From Nocardia aurea (GTDB taxonomy: Bacteria > Actinomycetota > Actinomycetes > Mycobacteriales > Mycobacteriaceae), in the NCBI RefSeq assembly GCF_003123685.1, contig NZ_QCYJ01000084.1, positions 248,001 through 312,000 on the forward strand: 64,000 nt of DNA. Direction: 5' to 3'. A program made the position numbers and the translations under genes. Numbering within the stretch: the first letter of the stretch is position 1; the number at the start of each line of letters is the position of its first letter. The notes beneath the pieces are model-generated. The model saw only the letters and a program-made list of their open reading frames with translations. It was not told the origin of the DNA and ran no database searches. This document shows positions 33,735 through 43,130 of the stretch, piece after piece.

Positions 33735-35879
33735 CTACACGCAGGTGTCGTCGGCCGCGTTCATATGCTCGAGATCCGCGGGCAGCACCGCCGGAGTCGA
33801 CGGTGCCGCGGCGACATCGGGGATGACGTCGCCCACCGGGGTCGGCGACTTGATGACGCCGGTGTAATCCTTGCCGAGCACGACCTCGACGATGCTGCCG
33901 AGTTCGCTGTCGGATTCCAGGGTCGCCCCCGTGATCGAACTGGCGACGGTCGCGGCGTCGGCCTCGTGCCCCGGCGCGTACCTGACTTTGGTCGTGGCCG
34001 AACTGCCCAGCGAATAGTTGCCGGTGCTGTAGATGTTGAACCCGAAGTTGCCGAGCTTGTTGGCCGCGGTATTCGCCGCTCCGACCACGCCCGAACCGTT
34101 CGACACCAGCAGCGAGAGATTGTTCGGGTCGACGGCGATCGTCTTCGGCGTCTCGGCGGCGGGCTGGGTCGTCGTGGTGCCGGGGTCGGTCGCGACCGGC
34201 TTCTCACCTGGCAGCGGCTGATCGTCCCTGATGGCCTTGAAGATGGCCTTGATATCGGATTCGCGGGGGATCTCGTTGCCGTAGGACGTGGTGCCCGCGG
34301 TGGGGATGGTCAGGAAGGTCACCGTGCCCGCGTCCATCTTCTGCAACGAGCGGCCCAGCGTCAGCAGATCGTTGGGGGCGACCTTGTCCACGAAGGTGGC
34401 ATCGGTGAACGCCCGGATGAAACCGTTCAGCTTGCCCGGATCGAACAGCACCCGGCTCGACAGCGCGCCGCGCAGCAGCGACGCGAGGAAGCGCTGCTGG
34501 CGATTGATCCGGTCGTAGTCGCTGCGTTCCTCGCCGTAGACGTGTCGGGCGCGCACATAGCTCAGCGCCGTCTCACCGCTGATCAGCTGTTTGCCCGGCT
34601 TCTCCAGCACGGTTCCCAGGATCTCGTCCACGACGGGTTTGGGCGAGCAGACCTCGACGCCGCCGACCTGGTTGACCATCGCCTCGAATCCGGCGAAGTC
34701 GATGCCGATGAAGTGGTTGATGGTGCTTCCGGTCAGTCGCTGGATCGTGCTCACCAGACATTTGGGCCCGCCCAGTGCGTAGACGGCATTGAGTTTGTCG
34801 CCGATCGCCGAGGGGAAGGTCTCGTCGGTGTAGCCGGGTTTGTCGTTGTCCCAGCGCGAGCACTGCGGCCTGGTGACATCGAGGTCGCGCGGGAACGACA
34901 CCACGACGACGCGCTTGCGGTTCTTGGGGATGTGCACGAGCATCGCGGTGTCGGCGCGCGCCCCCTCGGCGTCGTCGATGGTGCCCGCGCCGATACTGCC
35001 GTTCGCGCCCGCCCTGGTGTCGGTGCCGACGATCAGGAAGTTCTCGTCACCGAGCTGGGCATCGGAATCGACGATGCTCTCGGAGTTGTCGTCGAGCGCG
35101 GACACCTGGGTGAAGGAGTTGTTGGTGGCGCGCAGGTAGCTCCAGCCACCGCCGGTGATCAACAGCACGAGTACCGCGAACAGGGTGGCGGCGATCCGGC
35201 CGGTCGTCTTGAGTCGCTTGTTGCGGCGCTGTTTACCCGCGGCCAGCCGCGACAGCGGCGGTTTCCCCACCGGTTTCGGGTCGGTGGCGCGTTTGGCGGG
35301 CGGCGGTGCGACCTTCCTCGCCCGCGCCGGTTCCGGTGCGTCGGTGACCGGGTCGAGCACGTCGGTGACGGCCTCGGCCAATTCCGGCTTCGGCGCGCGC
35401 TTTCCGGTGGCGGGACGCGGCGGGGGATTCTTGCCCGCGATGTCGTCGACGACCACCGAGCCGGTCGACGGCCGGGTGTTGCCTCCGCGCCGCGGCTGCG
35501 CGGGAGCCGGGTGCGGCGCGGGCGCCCGTGATCCGCCCGGGCGGGGCGGACGGGCGGCTTCGGCGGGGCGCGGTGCCGGATCGGCGGGACGCGGGCCGGG
35601 TTCGGGCGGTGGCGGGTTCCGGGGGTTCCTGGCTTGCGCCGGTGGTTCCTGGGGGCGGGGTTCCTGGGCGCGGCGACGACGGCCGCCGCGTTCGTTGTCC
35701 ACCTTCTCGACGAGGTCCTGCACAGTCAGTGGAGCCGAACCGGAATCCGCGGGAGTGTCGTGGCGTGATCGCCGCGAGGTGTGCGCGCCCTCTTGTTCGT
35801 TGCTGTCCGCCGTGGAATAGCGCTCCCACGGGGCGCGACCTCCGGGCCGTGGCGATTGCCCGTGCCGATCGTCACCCAC
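33735..35879 (-). CDS. LytR-CpsA-Psr (LCP) family cell wall ligase with LytR_C domain
   Basis: Encodes 714 aa if the GTG at 35877-35879 is used (GAGG upstream); a longer reading to 35966 has no ribosome site. Residues 1-235 are a long disordered Pro/Arg-rich cytoplasmic region, followed by one transmembrane helix (RIAATLFAVLVLLITGGGW). An LCP domain follows with conserved Arg/Asp sites such as VVVSFPRDLDV and YVRARH, and a C-terminal LytR_C domain completes it. LCP proteins attach arabinogalactan or other glycopolymers to peptidoglycan outside the cell. It corresponds in place to M. tuberculosis Rv0822c. A Ser/Thr protein kinase target in the tail is possible but unproven. Confidence 0.9.
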   Translation of the reverse strand: MGDDRHGQSPRPGGRAPWERYSTADSNEQEGAHTSRRSRHDTPADSGSAPLTVQDLVEKVDNERGGRRRRAQEPRPQEPPAQARNPRNPPPPEPGPRPADPAPRPAEAARPPRPGGSRAPAPHPAPAQPRRGGNTRPSTGSVVVDDIAGKNPPPRPATGKRAPKPELAEAVTDVLDPVTDAPEPARARKVAPPPAKRATDPKPVGKPPLSRLAAGKQRRNKRLKTTGRIAATLFAVLVLLITGGGWSYLRATNNSFTQVSALDDNSESIVDSDAQLGDENFLIVGTDTRAGANGSIGAGTIDDAEGARADTAMLVHIPKNRKRVVVVSFPRDLDVTRPQCSRWDNDKPGYTDETFPSAIGDKLNAVYALGGPKCLVSTIQRLTGSTINHFIGIDFAGFEAMVNQVGGVEVCSPKPVVDEILGTVLEKPGKQLISGETALSYVRARHVYGEERSDYDRINRQQRFLASLLRGALSSRVLFDPGKLNGFIRAFTDATFVDKVAPNDLLTLGRSLQKMDAGTVTFLTIPTAGTTSYGNEIPRESDIKAIFKAIRDDQPLPGEKPVATDPGTTTTQPAAETPKTIAVDPNNLSLLVSNGSGVVGAANTAANKLGNFGFNIYSTGNYSLGSSATTKVRYAPGHEADAATVASSITGATLESDSELGSIVEVVLGKDYTGVIKSPTPVGDVIPDVAAAPSTPAVLPADLEHMNAADDTCV

Positions 35880-36189
35880 CAACGAACCTCGCTTTTCGTT
35901 CTTGTCGTCGCCTGGTCGGATAACGACCGGCATGACCGATTTCGCCAATGATAACGATTCCGCCACGACGAGCGAGCCCAGCGCGAGGCCCGAGCGGTCG
36001 CACCGATGTTTGCTGCCCGCTGAAATTCGTTAGCTGGATATTAGCGATATATGCGCGCATATCGGCGACGCTGAATATTCGCCGCGCGCGCGTGTTTGCC
36101 GGGCAGGAAGAGTGGCGATAACCACAGTGAACAGTTGTGAGGGACATTCGTGTGCTCTGAACAGTGCTCTCCGGACGGGACGGTGCGGA
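35880..36189. other. Gap between the LCP gene and dusB, with a 14-bp palindrome
   Basis: About 310 bp, AT-richer than its flanks, containing the perfect palindrome ATATGCGCGCATAT at 36049-36062, about 170 bp upstream of the LCP start. It should hold the LCP promoter. The palindrome is a candidate operator; its binding protein is unknown. Confidence 0.4.
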
Positions 36190-37344
36190 TCAACCGCCGC
36201 TGTGCATGACATCGGCGGCGGTCGGTACCGCGACATCGTCGGGATCGTCGAGCCACCCGTGCGGCAGCGCGACTTTACCCGGTGAACCCTGTCGTCCGCG
36301 CGGTCCTTCGGCATCGCTGGGGAAAGGCGCGGTCGGATCCAATTGCCCGATCAGATCACGCAATTGCGTCAGGCTCGACACCGTGGCGAAAGCGCGACGC
36401 AGATCAGCGCCGACCGGAAAGCCCATCAGATACCAGGCCATGTGCTTGCGCAGATCGCGCATCGCCTTCTCCTGGCCCAGATGTTCTGACAGCAGTGCGC
36501 CGTGCCGATACAGCACCTCGCCGACGCGGCCCAGATTCGGCGCTTCCGGCAGCGGCTGACCGCGTAGCGCGGCCTGCAATTCCCCGAAAAGCCAGGGGCG
36601 GCCGAGGCATCCGCGCCCGACGACGACGCCGTCGCATCCGGTCTCGTCCATCATGCGCACGGCGTCGGCGGCGGAGAAGATGTCACCGTTGCCCAATACC
36701 GGAATGGTCCGCACGGCCTCCTTGAGGCGCGCGATGGCCGACCAGTCGGCCTGACCGGAATAGCGCTGGGCCGCGGTGCGGGCGTGCAGCGCGACGGCGC
36801 GCGCGCCTTCCGCCTCGGCGATCCGGCCCGCGTCCAGATAGGTCAGATGTTCGTCGTCGATGCCGATGCGGAATTTCACCGTCACCGGAACACCGGCCGG
36901 TTCGGCCGCGCCGACCATGGCCTGCACGATCCGGCGGAACAGGGCGCGTTTGTACGGCAGTGCCGCACCGCCGCCGAGCCGGGTGACCTTGGGCACCGGG
37001 CAGCCGAGATTGAGATCGATGTGATCGGCCCAGCCCTCGCCGACGATGATGCGCACCGCCTCGCCGAGGGTGGCCGGGTCGACGCCGTAGAGCTGCATCG
37101 AACGCGGATGCTCGTCGGCGTCGAACGACATCATGTGCAGCGTCTTCTCGTTGCGCTCGACCACCGCCCTCGCGGTGATCATCTCGCAGACGTAGATCGA
37201 GGTGGAACTGCCGAATTCGCGGCACAGCTTGCGGAACGCCAGATTCGTGATGCCCGCCATCGGCGCCAGCACCACCGGCGGATCGACCGGATACGGCCCG
37301 ATCCGCAGCGCGCTCGTCGCCTCGGTAGTCATCGTCACGCCCAT
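36190..37344 (-). CDS. dusB: tRNA-dihydrouridine synthase
   Basis: Encodes 384 aa from the ATG at 37342-37344 (an ATG four codons later is also possible). The TIM-barrel flavoenzyme core is clear: PPVVLAPMAGITNLAFRKLC at the start, HIDLNLGCPVPKV near residue 120 with the catalytic cysteine, and the GNGDIFSAADA FMN-binding segment. It reduces uridines in the tRNA D-loop using NADPH and FMN. The C-terminal 40 residues are a lineage-specific tail. It corresponds to M. tuberculosis Rv0823c, next to the desA gene. Confidence 0.96.
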   Translation of the reverse strand: MGVTMTTEATSALRIGPYPVDPPVVLAPMAGITNLAFRKLCREFGSSTSIYVCEMITARAVVERNEKTLHMMSFDADEHPRSMQLYGVDPATLGEAVRIIVGEGWADHIDLNLGCPVPKVTRLGGGAALPYKRALFRRIVQAMVGAAEPAGVPVTVKFRIGIDDEHLTYLDAGRIAEAEGARAVALHARTAAQRYSGQADWSAIARLKEAVRTIPVLGNGDIFSAADAVRMMDETGCDGVVVGRGCLGRPWLFGELQAALRGQPLPEAPNLGRVGEVLYRHGALLSEHLGQEKAMRDLRKHMAWYLMGFPVGADLRRAFATVSSLTQLRDLIGQLDPTAPFPSDAEGPRGRQGSPGKVALPHGWLDDPDDVAVPTAADVMHSGG

Positions 37345-37496
37345 CAGTGTCTCATCTCCGGTCGTTGTGACCGCTGACACGGGCGGTGCTGTGGTCGGAA
37401 GTCGGTACCGCGACTCCAACGACAATCGCGCCGACGCCGGGAATTCCCGGTGCCGGCGCGCTCGTGTCTCGTGGCGTCGCGGTGCTGGGCCGTGGC

Positions 37497-38462
37497 TCAG
37501 CCCGCGCTGGCGCCCGCCAGCTCGCGCTTCTTGGCCTCGCGGGCCAGCATGCGGTCGCGCTGCTCTTCGAATTTGAGGACGTCCTGGCCGAGTTTGTCCA
37601 GGAAGATCGCCAGGCGATCACGGACTGCCTCGCCGCGCGGCGTGAAATCGGTCCGTTCGAACAGGTCCCACTTCTTGAGCACAGGCTGCACCACTTCCTC
37701 GAGGTGCTGACGCAGGTCGTAGATGCCGTGCTTGGCCATGAGCACGCCGTTGCGGCGGAAGTTGGGCATACCCGCGCCCGGCATCTGGAAGTTCTCCAGG
37801 ATCAGGGTGATCGCCTCGATCGCCTGGTCGGGGCACAGGTCGAGCGCCGCGCCGCACAGGTTGCGGTAGAAGATCATGTGCAGGTTCTCGTCGGCCGCGA
37901 CGCGCTGCAGCATGCGGTCGGCGATGGGGTCGTCGCAGACCCTGCCGGTGTTGCGGTGGCTGACCCGGGTCGCCAGCTCCTGGAAGGTGACGTAGGCGAC
38001 CGAGTGCAGGAAGCCCGCGTCGGCCTCGGTGGGGGAGGCGAAACCGTTGGTCATGTGGATCATGCGCGCTTCTTCGAGCGCCACCGGATCGACACCGCGG
38101 GTGACGACGAGGTAGTCGCGCATCACGATGCCGTGCCTGTTCTCCTCGGCCGTCCAGCGGCCGACCCACGTACCCCACGCACCGTCCTGCGAGAAGTTCT
38201 CGGCGATCTCGCGGTGGTAGGAGGGCAGGTTGTCCTCGGTGAGCAGGTTGGTGATCATGGCCGCCTTCGCGACCTCGTTCAAGCGGGACTGATCAGGGTC
38301 CCAGTCCGTCCCGCCGAGCGCCGCGAAATTGCGGCCCTCGTCCCACGGGACGTAGTCGTGCGGATGCCACTCCTTCGCGAGGGAGAAGTGCCGGTCGACG
38401 TTTGCCTCGGCAACCGGCTCCAACTCCGTGAGAAGCTCGAGTTGAGTCAGATCCCTTGCCAT
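37497..38462 (-). CDS. desA: Acyl-[ACP] desaturase, DesA1-like
   Basis: Encodes 321 aa with GGGAAGGG about 11 nt before the ATG. It is a soluble di-iron ferritin-like desaturase; the two metal-binding segments are EENRHG near residue 115 and DENLHM near residue 200. DesA1 puts double bonds in acyl chains on ACP, in mycobacteria feeding mycolic acid meromycolate chains. The position next to dusB matches M. tuberculosis Rv0824c. A 12-bp palindrome (TACGGCACCGTA) 74 nt upstream of the ATG is a candidate acyl-CoA-responsive operator. Confidence 0.95.
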   Translation of the reverse strand: MARDLTQLELLTELEPVAEANVDRHFSLAKEWHPHDYVPWDEGRNFAALGGTDWDPDQSRLNEVAKAAMITNLLTEDNLPSYHREIAENFSQDGAWGTWVGRWTAEENRHGIVMRDYLVVTRGVDPVALEEARMIHMTNGFASPTEADAGFLHSVAYVTFQELATRVSHRNTGRVCDDPIADRMLQRVAADENLHMIFYRNLCGAALDLCPDQAIEAITLILENFQMPGAGMPNFRRNGVLMAKHGIYDLRQHLEEVVQPVLKKWDLFERTDFTPRGEAVRDRLAIFLDKLGQDVLKFEEQRDRMLAREAKKRELAGASAG

Positions 38463-38535
38463 GTATATAGCCCTTCCCAGTGCGTGCACGCTGACAGGTC
38501 GTCCCCCCCGGTGTCGTGCCGATGCGGCCATACCT

Positions 38536-38547
38536 TACGGCACCGTA
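38536..38547 (-). promoter_or_regulatory. Candidate operator upstream of desA
   Basis: TACGGCACCGTA is an inverted repeat (TACGG/CCGTA, 2-bp centre) located in the probable desA promoter. Mycobacterial desA genes are controlled by TetR-type regulators that bind palindromes in their promoters. The match here is by shape and position only. Confidence 0.4.
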
Positions 38548-40095
38548 GGTGTGATGCGAAACGCATCGACAGGAGAAAAATCGCCCGGTGATGCACTTCA
38601 TACGTCGTCTTCGACGTCCCCCGCCGCATCCGAGTCTAAGTGGTTTCGCAGCCCTTGCCTCCTTGGAGCACGCTGTGAATTACCACAGGACCGGATGCGA
38701 TTTCGGCCCGCCGTGAGTGGTCTATCGCTGTCGGCGCGCAGTTGTTAGCCGCCGTCGGACGCTTATTTTGCGGCATCGATTCACGGCCCGAGCGTGTGCG
38801 GATCGCCGTCGGATCGTCAAGCTGCCTCCGCTTCGCGCGCACCGGTGGGAGACGCCGACCGCGCAACCGGTCCATCCAACCGTCGACACGACAGGGGCAC
38901 TGTCGATTGTCACGACGATCATCGCCTACTTCGGCACGTACCGATGCGAATAAGCCCTCGGCACCTGATCGAAGCAGCGGATGAAAAACTGACCGGTCCG
39001 TTCGTATGGTCGATCCACATCGGCTGATCGTGACCGTCGCTTGCAGCCGGGCGAAAGATTTCGTTCGATCCCGTCCGTCATCGCGATGGGATGCCCACCC
39101 TGCCGTGTGCGGCCTCACGGCCTGCGGGCGGCAGCGACGGCTGAGGCGAGGGCCGACCGCCGTCACTGACGGTTCGGACCGATAGTCGGATCGTCGTCCG
39201 TCGACGCCACCGTGCGGATCGCTCCAGACCTCCGGCGGTCCCCGGGGGGAGACGACGTGCGGCGGTCCCCGGGGGGAGACGACGTGCGGCGGTCCTCGGT
39301 CCCCCGGGATCAGGTCGGAACAGGATGGCGGGAAGAGCGCGGCAATTCGTGTGCATCCAGGTTCGTCCCGAGCCGTTGTGAATGCTCCGGGCTCGGGCCG
39401 CCACCTTCGCGTGTTGTGGCAGCTCGGCAAATCATGTGTGTCCACGCCGAACCGGCCCTCCACCGCGTGGCCGGAACCTGCTCACCACGCAGTTCGGCGC
39501 TGCCGACTGCCCGTGAAGGAATCCGTAACACCACCGGCGATATCGATCCCGGTATCGGCTCACCGAAAGCCGCTATCGGACCACTGAATTGGATTCGCTC
39601 GATTCACTGCCTCGTCCATGCGGGGGCTGACCACTCTGTAGCTCCGACAACCTGCTCGGCCGCCTGGTCGGCCGCGCCGGGTTCGGCACTCCGTCGTCTC
39701 GGCCCCATTGATGGGTGGCGCATCCGGCGTGCCGCCGAGCGCGGCGGTCGGTGAGCGAGAACACAATCCTGCCCGCCGTGTTCGGCCCCGGAGGCCCGCG
39801 TACCTCGTTTCCCGGTGCCGCGCGGTAACTCGATCATCGATACTTTCCGCCGATCGATCGATTCGGTGATTGCGGATACTTCGCTGTCCGCGCGGTTGCG
39901 ACGAGGCTCAACGACCTCGGTATCGGCATGGGCCGCAGGGCTATCTCACGTGGTCGCGGACCCCGTGCGGATCGGTCCCGAGCCGCTGCCGCTGCCGTGC
40001 GCGCGCCCGGTCCATCGGGCGCTCCGGCGGGCTCGGATGTCGCGTCACCCCGCATTTCTGCTCGGCGGCCGATGTCGGGTAGGCTCTCCAGCCGA
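38548..40095. other. 1.5-kb non-coding region before tRNA-Lys
   Basis: No reading frame here has both a plausible ribosome site and protein-like composition; the longest frames are Arg/Ser-rich and low quality. A 27-bp tandem repeat lies at 39234-39287. The 5' end (minus strand) should include the desA promoter. I see no RNA gene other than the tRNA at its right edge. Confidence 0.5.
39234..39287 (+). repeat. 27-bp tandem repeat, 2 full copies plus a partial third
   Basis: The unit starts GGCGGTCCCCGGGGGGAGAC and ends GACGTGC. Copies at 39234-39260 and 39261-39287 are identical, and a third breaks down after about 9 bases at 39288. Confidence 0.85.
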
Positions 40096-40168
40096 GCCCC
40101 TTTAGCTCAGTTGGTAGAGCTGGTGACTTTTAATCACTAGGTCGTAGGTTCGAGTCCTACAGGGGGCA
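40096..40168 (+). tRNA. tRNA-Lys(TTT)
   Basis: A 73-nt cloverleaf: acceptor stem GCCCCTT/AGGGGGC, D-loop AGTTGGTAGA, anticodon loop CTTTTAA with anticodon TTT, and T-loop GGTTCGAGTCC. The CCA end is not encoded. Confidence 0.97.
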
Positions 40169-41047
40169 CTCGCAACGGCGGGGCGGAGTCGCCCGGTGAG
40201 CCGGCATTCGCGCCGGTACGACAACTCGCGTGAGCCCATCGATGGAGTACGGGCGTGCGCGCGATGATGACCGTGTTCGTTCCCCGCGCCGCCCTGCCAC
40301 AACCGGTCGTGATGTCGCACGGGGTAACAACGACGGGGCGCCTCGCGATAGCTCCGGTAACCATTCGCGGTCCGGCTTTGTTCATTTCCGGACAATTTCG
40401 ATATCATCGAATGATGTTGCCTGGCAAAGTCTTTGGATTTCCGGGGCGGGTCGGACCCGATCTCGGGGAAGTGCGGCGGCGGCGCGATCGGTCGGCGCGC
40501 GGTCGGTGCCGGGCGGGTGGTGTGGCGTCACGGAGTCGGGCGAACGCCGCTGCGCTGCTGACGAATTCGGCGCTGCGGCCGGAAGAGTATTGGTTGCGAG
40601 ATGTTTGCTGTATTGGGGAGTGATCCACATCCGACAACTGACTCCTCGGTTTGCCGCATGTCGGCAGGTGATTGCGGGTACGGTGACGCGTGGGTGAATT
40701 CCGGAGGTATCTGCGAATCACCCGGGGATCTGGAATTCGGCTTATCGTTGGTGTGTCCGACCGCGTTGCGAACGGTTCGGCCGGTCGTGGCAAACCTGGA
40801 CTCGATGCCGCAGGAGGCTCATTCGAGAAGAAGTAATGCCCGGGTGCGCACCCCCTGCGGCGCACCCGGGCACGAAAACTATACCAGCTGGTGTGTTTCA
40901 GGTTTTTCGCAAGTTTTCGTACCGAAAGTTTGAAACTGGGCGAAAACCCGGTTTGAAGTATTGATAAAACTCATAACTTTGCGCCAAGGGTCCGTTCCTA
41001 AGGGGGGCACCGATTGGCGGCGAGTAGGCTTCGGAGGCGTTTCGAGC
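40169..41047. other. Non-coding region between tRNA-Lys and the tetR gene
   Basis: No credible protein gene is seen. A 12-bp GC hairpin (GCCCGGGTGCGC arms, 40838-40871) stands before a sharply AT-richer stretch at 40872-40985. That stretch holds the palindrome ACCAGCTGGT (40883-40892), the inverted repeat TTTCG-TAC-CGAAA (40915-40927) and repeated GTTTGAA words. It should contain the tetR promoter and its operators. Confidence 0.5.
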
Positions 41048-41713
41048 ATGGCACGGCAGCAAGAGCGGGCCCGCCGGACACGCGCGGCGATTATCAGGTC
41101 CGCCGCCGTTGAGTTCGGGAAGAGCGGCTATGCCGCTGCATCGCTCAACCGCATATTGGAAGGTTCCCGCGCGACCAAGGGCGCCATGTACTTCCATTTC
41201 GATTCCAAGGAAGACCTGGCGCGCGCGGTCCTGGAGACGGCGGTGGAGCGCTACCGCGCCTCGGCCGAACGGTGGCTGGCGCGAGCCGATCTCGGACCAC
41301 TCGACACCCTGCACGGGATGGTCGACGAGATAGCGCTACGTCTGGAGCACGACATCATCGTGCAGGCCGAGTATCGGCTCATCATCGAACCGGACTTCTA
41401 TCGCGATGTGCAGGCGGGTGGTGGGCGGATACTCGGCCGTGCCACCCGGGTCCTCGTCGTCCGGGCGATAGAACACGGTCAGCTGCGCCTCGACGCCGAC
41501 CCCGACCGCTTCACGCGCACCCTGACGGCGGCACTGGCCGGTCAGCGGTACATGGTCGACCTGGCGGCGGGGTCGGTCGATCTGCGGTCGCGATTCCGCG
41601 AGGCGCTCGAGGTCGTGATCGAGTCCATGGCCACGCCGGAGTGGACCGAGAAGTTCCGGGTGAACGGCTGGCGGGCGACCGCGCGGCTCGAGGAGCTCGG
41701 GCTCGTGCTCTAG
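41048..41713 (+). CDS. TetR regulator, gamma-butyrolactone-receptor-like
   Basis: Encodes 221 aa from the ATG at 41048. The N-terminal helix-turn-helix (residues 8-55) reads IIRSAAVEFGKSGYAAAS then KGAMYFHFDSKEDLA, very close to ArpA/ScbR-type receptors of gamma-butyrolactone signals. The C-terminal ligand domain is less conserved. Such receptors control secondary metabolism and their own genes. Several palindromes sit in the AT-rich region just upstream, which fits autoregulation. No butyrolactone synthase (AfsA) gene is in the window, so it may be an orphan or pseudo-receptor. Confidence 0.8.
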   Translation: MARQQERARRTRAAIIRSAAVEFGKSGYAAASLNRILEGSRATKGAMYFHFDSKEDLARAVLETAVERYRASAERWLARADLGPLDTLHGMVDEIALRLEHDIIVQAEYRLIIEPDFYRDVQAGGGRILGRATRVLVVRAIEHGQLRLDADPDRFTRTLTAALAGQRYMVDLAAGSVDLRSRFREALEVVIESMATPEWTEKFRVNGWRATARLEELGLVL

Positions 41714-41827
41714 CCGCTGTTTCATGGCTCTGACCAGCCGATTTGGGAAACGCGGTACAGCTGTCATAAGCTATGCGAGCTCCCAACGGACACCCGTTGA
41801 AAGCCGGTCCGGAGGAATCCGGGACGA

Positions 41828-41900
41828 GCCCCCTTCGTCTAGCGGCCTAGGACGCCGCCCTTTCAAGGCGGTAGCGCGGGTTCGAATCCCGTAGGGGGTA
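41828..41900 (+). tRNA. tRNA-Glu(TTC)
   Basis: A 73-nt cloverleaf: acceptor GCCCCCT/AGGGGGT, anticodon loop CTTTCAA with anticodon TTC, and T-arm GCGGGTTCGAATCCCGT. It is the first of a three-tRNA cluster. Confidence 0.97.
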
Positions 41901-41928
41901 CGGTCTCTGGACCGTTGGTAGCACGCAA

Positions 41929-42002
41929 GGCCCTGTGGCGCAGTTGGTTAGCGCGCCGCCCTGTCACGGCGGAGGTCGCGGGTTCGAGTCCCGTCAGGGT
42001 CG
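41929..42002 (+). tRNA. tRNA-Asp(GTC)
   Basis: A 74-nt cloverleaf: acceptor GGCCCTG/CAGGGTC, anticodon loop CTGTCAC with anticodon GTC, and T-arm GCGGGTTCGAGTCCCGT. It lies 28 nt after tRNA-Glu. Confidence 0.97.
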
Positions 42003-42007
42003 CAAGT

Positions 42008-42031
42008 AAACGCCGGAGAAATCCGGCGTTT
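42008..42031 (+). terminator. Short hairpin after tRNA-Asp
   Basis: The 10-bp stem AAACGCCGGA/TCCGGCGTTT with a GAAA tetraloop lies 5 nt after tRNA-Asp. It is either a terminator or a processing signal between the tRNAs. Confidence 0.6.
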
Positions 42032-42060
42032 CGCGTATGGCATTCGGAATGGGTGCCTGC

Positions 42061-42134
42061 GGCCAGGTAGCTCAGTTGGTACGAGCGTCCGCCTGAAAAG
42101 CGGAAGGTCGCCGGTTCGATCCCGGCCCTGGCCA
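42061..42134 (+). tRNA. tRNA-Phe(GAA)
   Basis: A 74-nt cloverleaf: acceptor GGCCAGG/CCTGGCC, anticodon loop CTGAAAA with anticodon GAA, and T-arm GCCGGTTCGATCCCGGC. The Glu-Asp-Phe order is common in mycobacteria and relatives. Confidence 0.97.
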
Positions 42135-42139
42135 CATCA

Positions 42140-42168
42140 AATCCCCCTCGACCGAGTCGAGGGGGATT
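42140..42168 (+). terminator. Intrinsic terminator after the tRNA cluster
   Basis: The 12-bp stem AATCCCCCTCGA with its complement and a CCGAG loop is followed by CTTTGTTT. This is the clearest U-rich terminator in the window. Confidence 0.85.
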
Positions 42169-42439
42169 CTTTGTTTCTCCACCGATGAGTGCGCGTTTTT
42201 CCGCTGAGTCGTCGAAGTTCACGGTGTCGAGTAATTCGCTGCCTGTCGTTCGGCAGGTCCGCAGGCTTGTGCTCAGACCGGGGCTGGGCTGAGTTCGGAC
42301 TGCGCCTGGCACCGGGTTGCACCATGCCAAGGCGGCATCAGGGTCAGGAGCGCAATCCGGACAGGTGCATTGGGCCGAGAAGCGCTCGAATCGGGGTGCC
42401 TGATTTGGACGAGCCATCGGATCAGACCGGCCGCATTTA

Positions 42440-43130
42440 CCTGAACCAGGCGGCAGGTGCGTGGTCACCGCCGGGACCGGTTGCGTTGGGACACGGCAGC
42501 AGGTCGGACAGGGCCGCAGTTGGAAACCTTTCGTTGTGGGCCCCGTCGCCGTGGGGCTGGGCCGTCGTGGGGTCGGCTATTTGAGGTCAGGCCACAGCAG
42601 GAACCTGGCCGCGGTGGGACTGGGGCAGTAGTTGAACCGGCTCTCAGCCGCGACCTGTCGCGGTAGGAGCAGGCTGTGACTGGGCCGCGGGGCAAGGCCG
42701 GGTCGCCGCTGTGGGACCGCGCTGCTGTGGGACCCGGCCGCTGTGGGGGACCTGGCTGCTGAGGGACCTGGCTGCTGAGGGACCTGGCTGTGGGATCCGG
42801 CTGCTGTGGGATCCGGCTGCTGTGGGATCCGGCCGCCGTGAGACCCGGCAGCTGTGGGATCAGGCCCCCGTGGGACCGGTCCGCGGCGTAGCTGGGACCG
42901 AGCCGCAGTTGGCAGCGGGCGCCTCAGCCTCAGCTGGGAGCTCCGCCCGAAGTGGAACAGGGGTTGCAACCGGGAGCGCGCAGCAGGGACCGGCAGTCGT
43001 GGGGTCAGGCTTCCGTGGGACCGGGCTGCCGTAGGACAGGGCCGCGACTGGTGCCGGGACGCGGCAGGGAGCCGGGCGCTGCGGGGCCCAGGGGCGGACT
43101 GGCTGTTGTGGGGCCCCGGGCCCGGCTGGC
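42440..43130 (+). repeat. Degenerate 16-bp G-rich minisatellite
   Basis: The best-kept part, about 42720-42860, repeats GGCTGCTGTGGGATCC and variants with a 16-bp period. Increasingly degenerate units (GTGGGACCGG, GGGACC words) extend on both sides. The plus strand is strongly G-rich. The period is not a multiple of three, and the open frames across it encode only low-complexity repeats, so it is not a gene. Confidence 0.7.

Noticed and set aside
33633..35531. 632-codon plus-strand frame opposite the LCP gene
   Set aside because: The LCP and LytR_C domains are clear on the minus strand; the plus frame is a shadow.
38636..39463. 275-codon minus-strand frame in the non-coding region before tRNA-Lys
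   Set aside because: Composition is Arg/Ser/Pro-rich and irregular, it includes the 27-bp tandem repeat as GPPHVVSPR repeats, and no promoter or ribosome site stands out.
40255..40623. 122-codon plus-strand frame between tRNA-Lys and the tetR gene
   Set aside because: No ribosome site, no recognisable motif and inconsistent composition; competing frames are equally open.
40096..42134. tRNA genes as attachment sites of an integrated element
   Set aside because: No integrase, no repeated tRNA 3' ends and no phage or plasmid genes were found in the gene-poor flanks.
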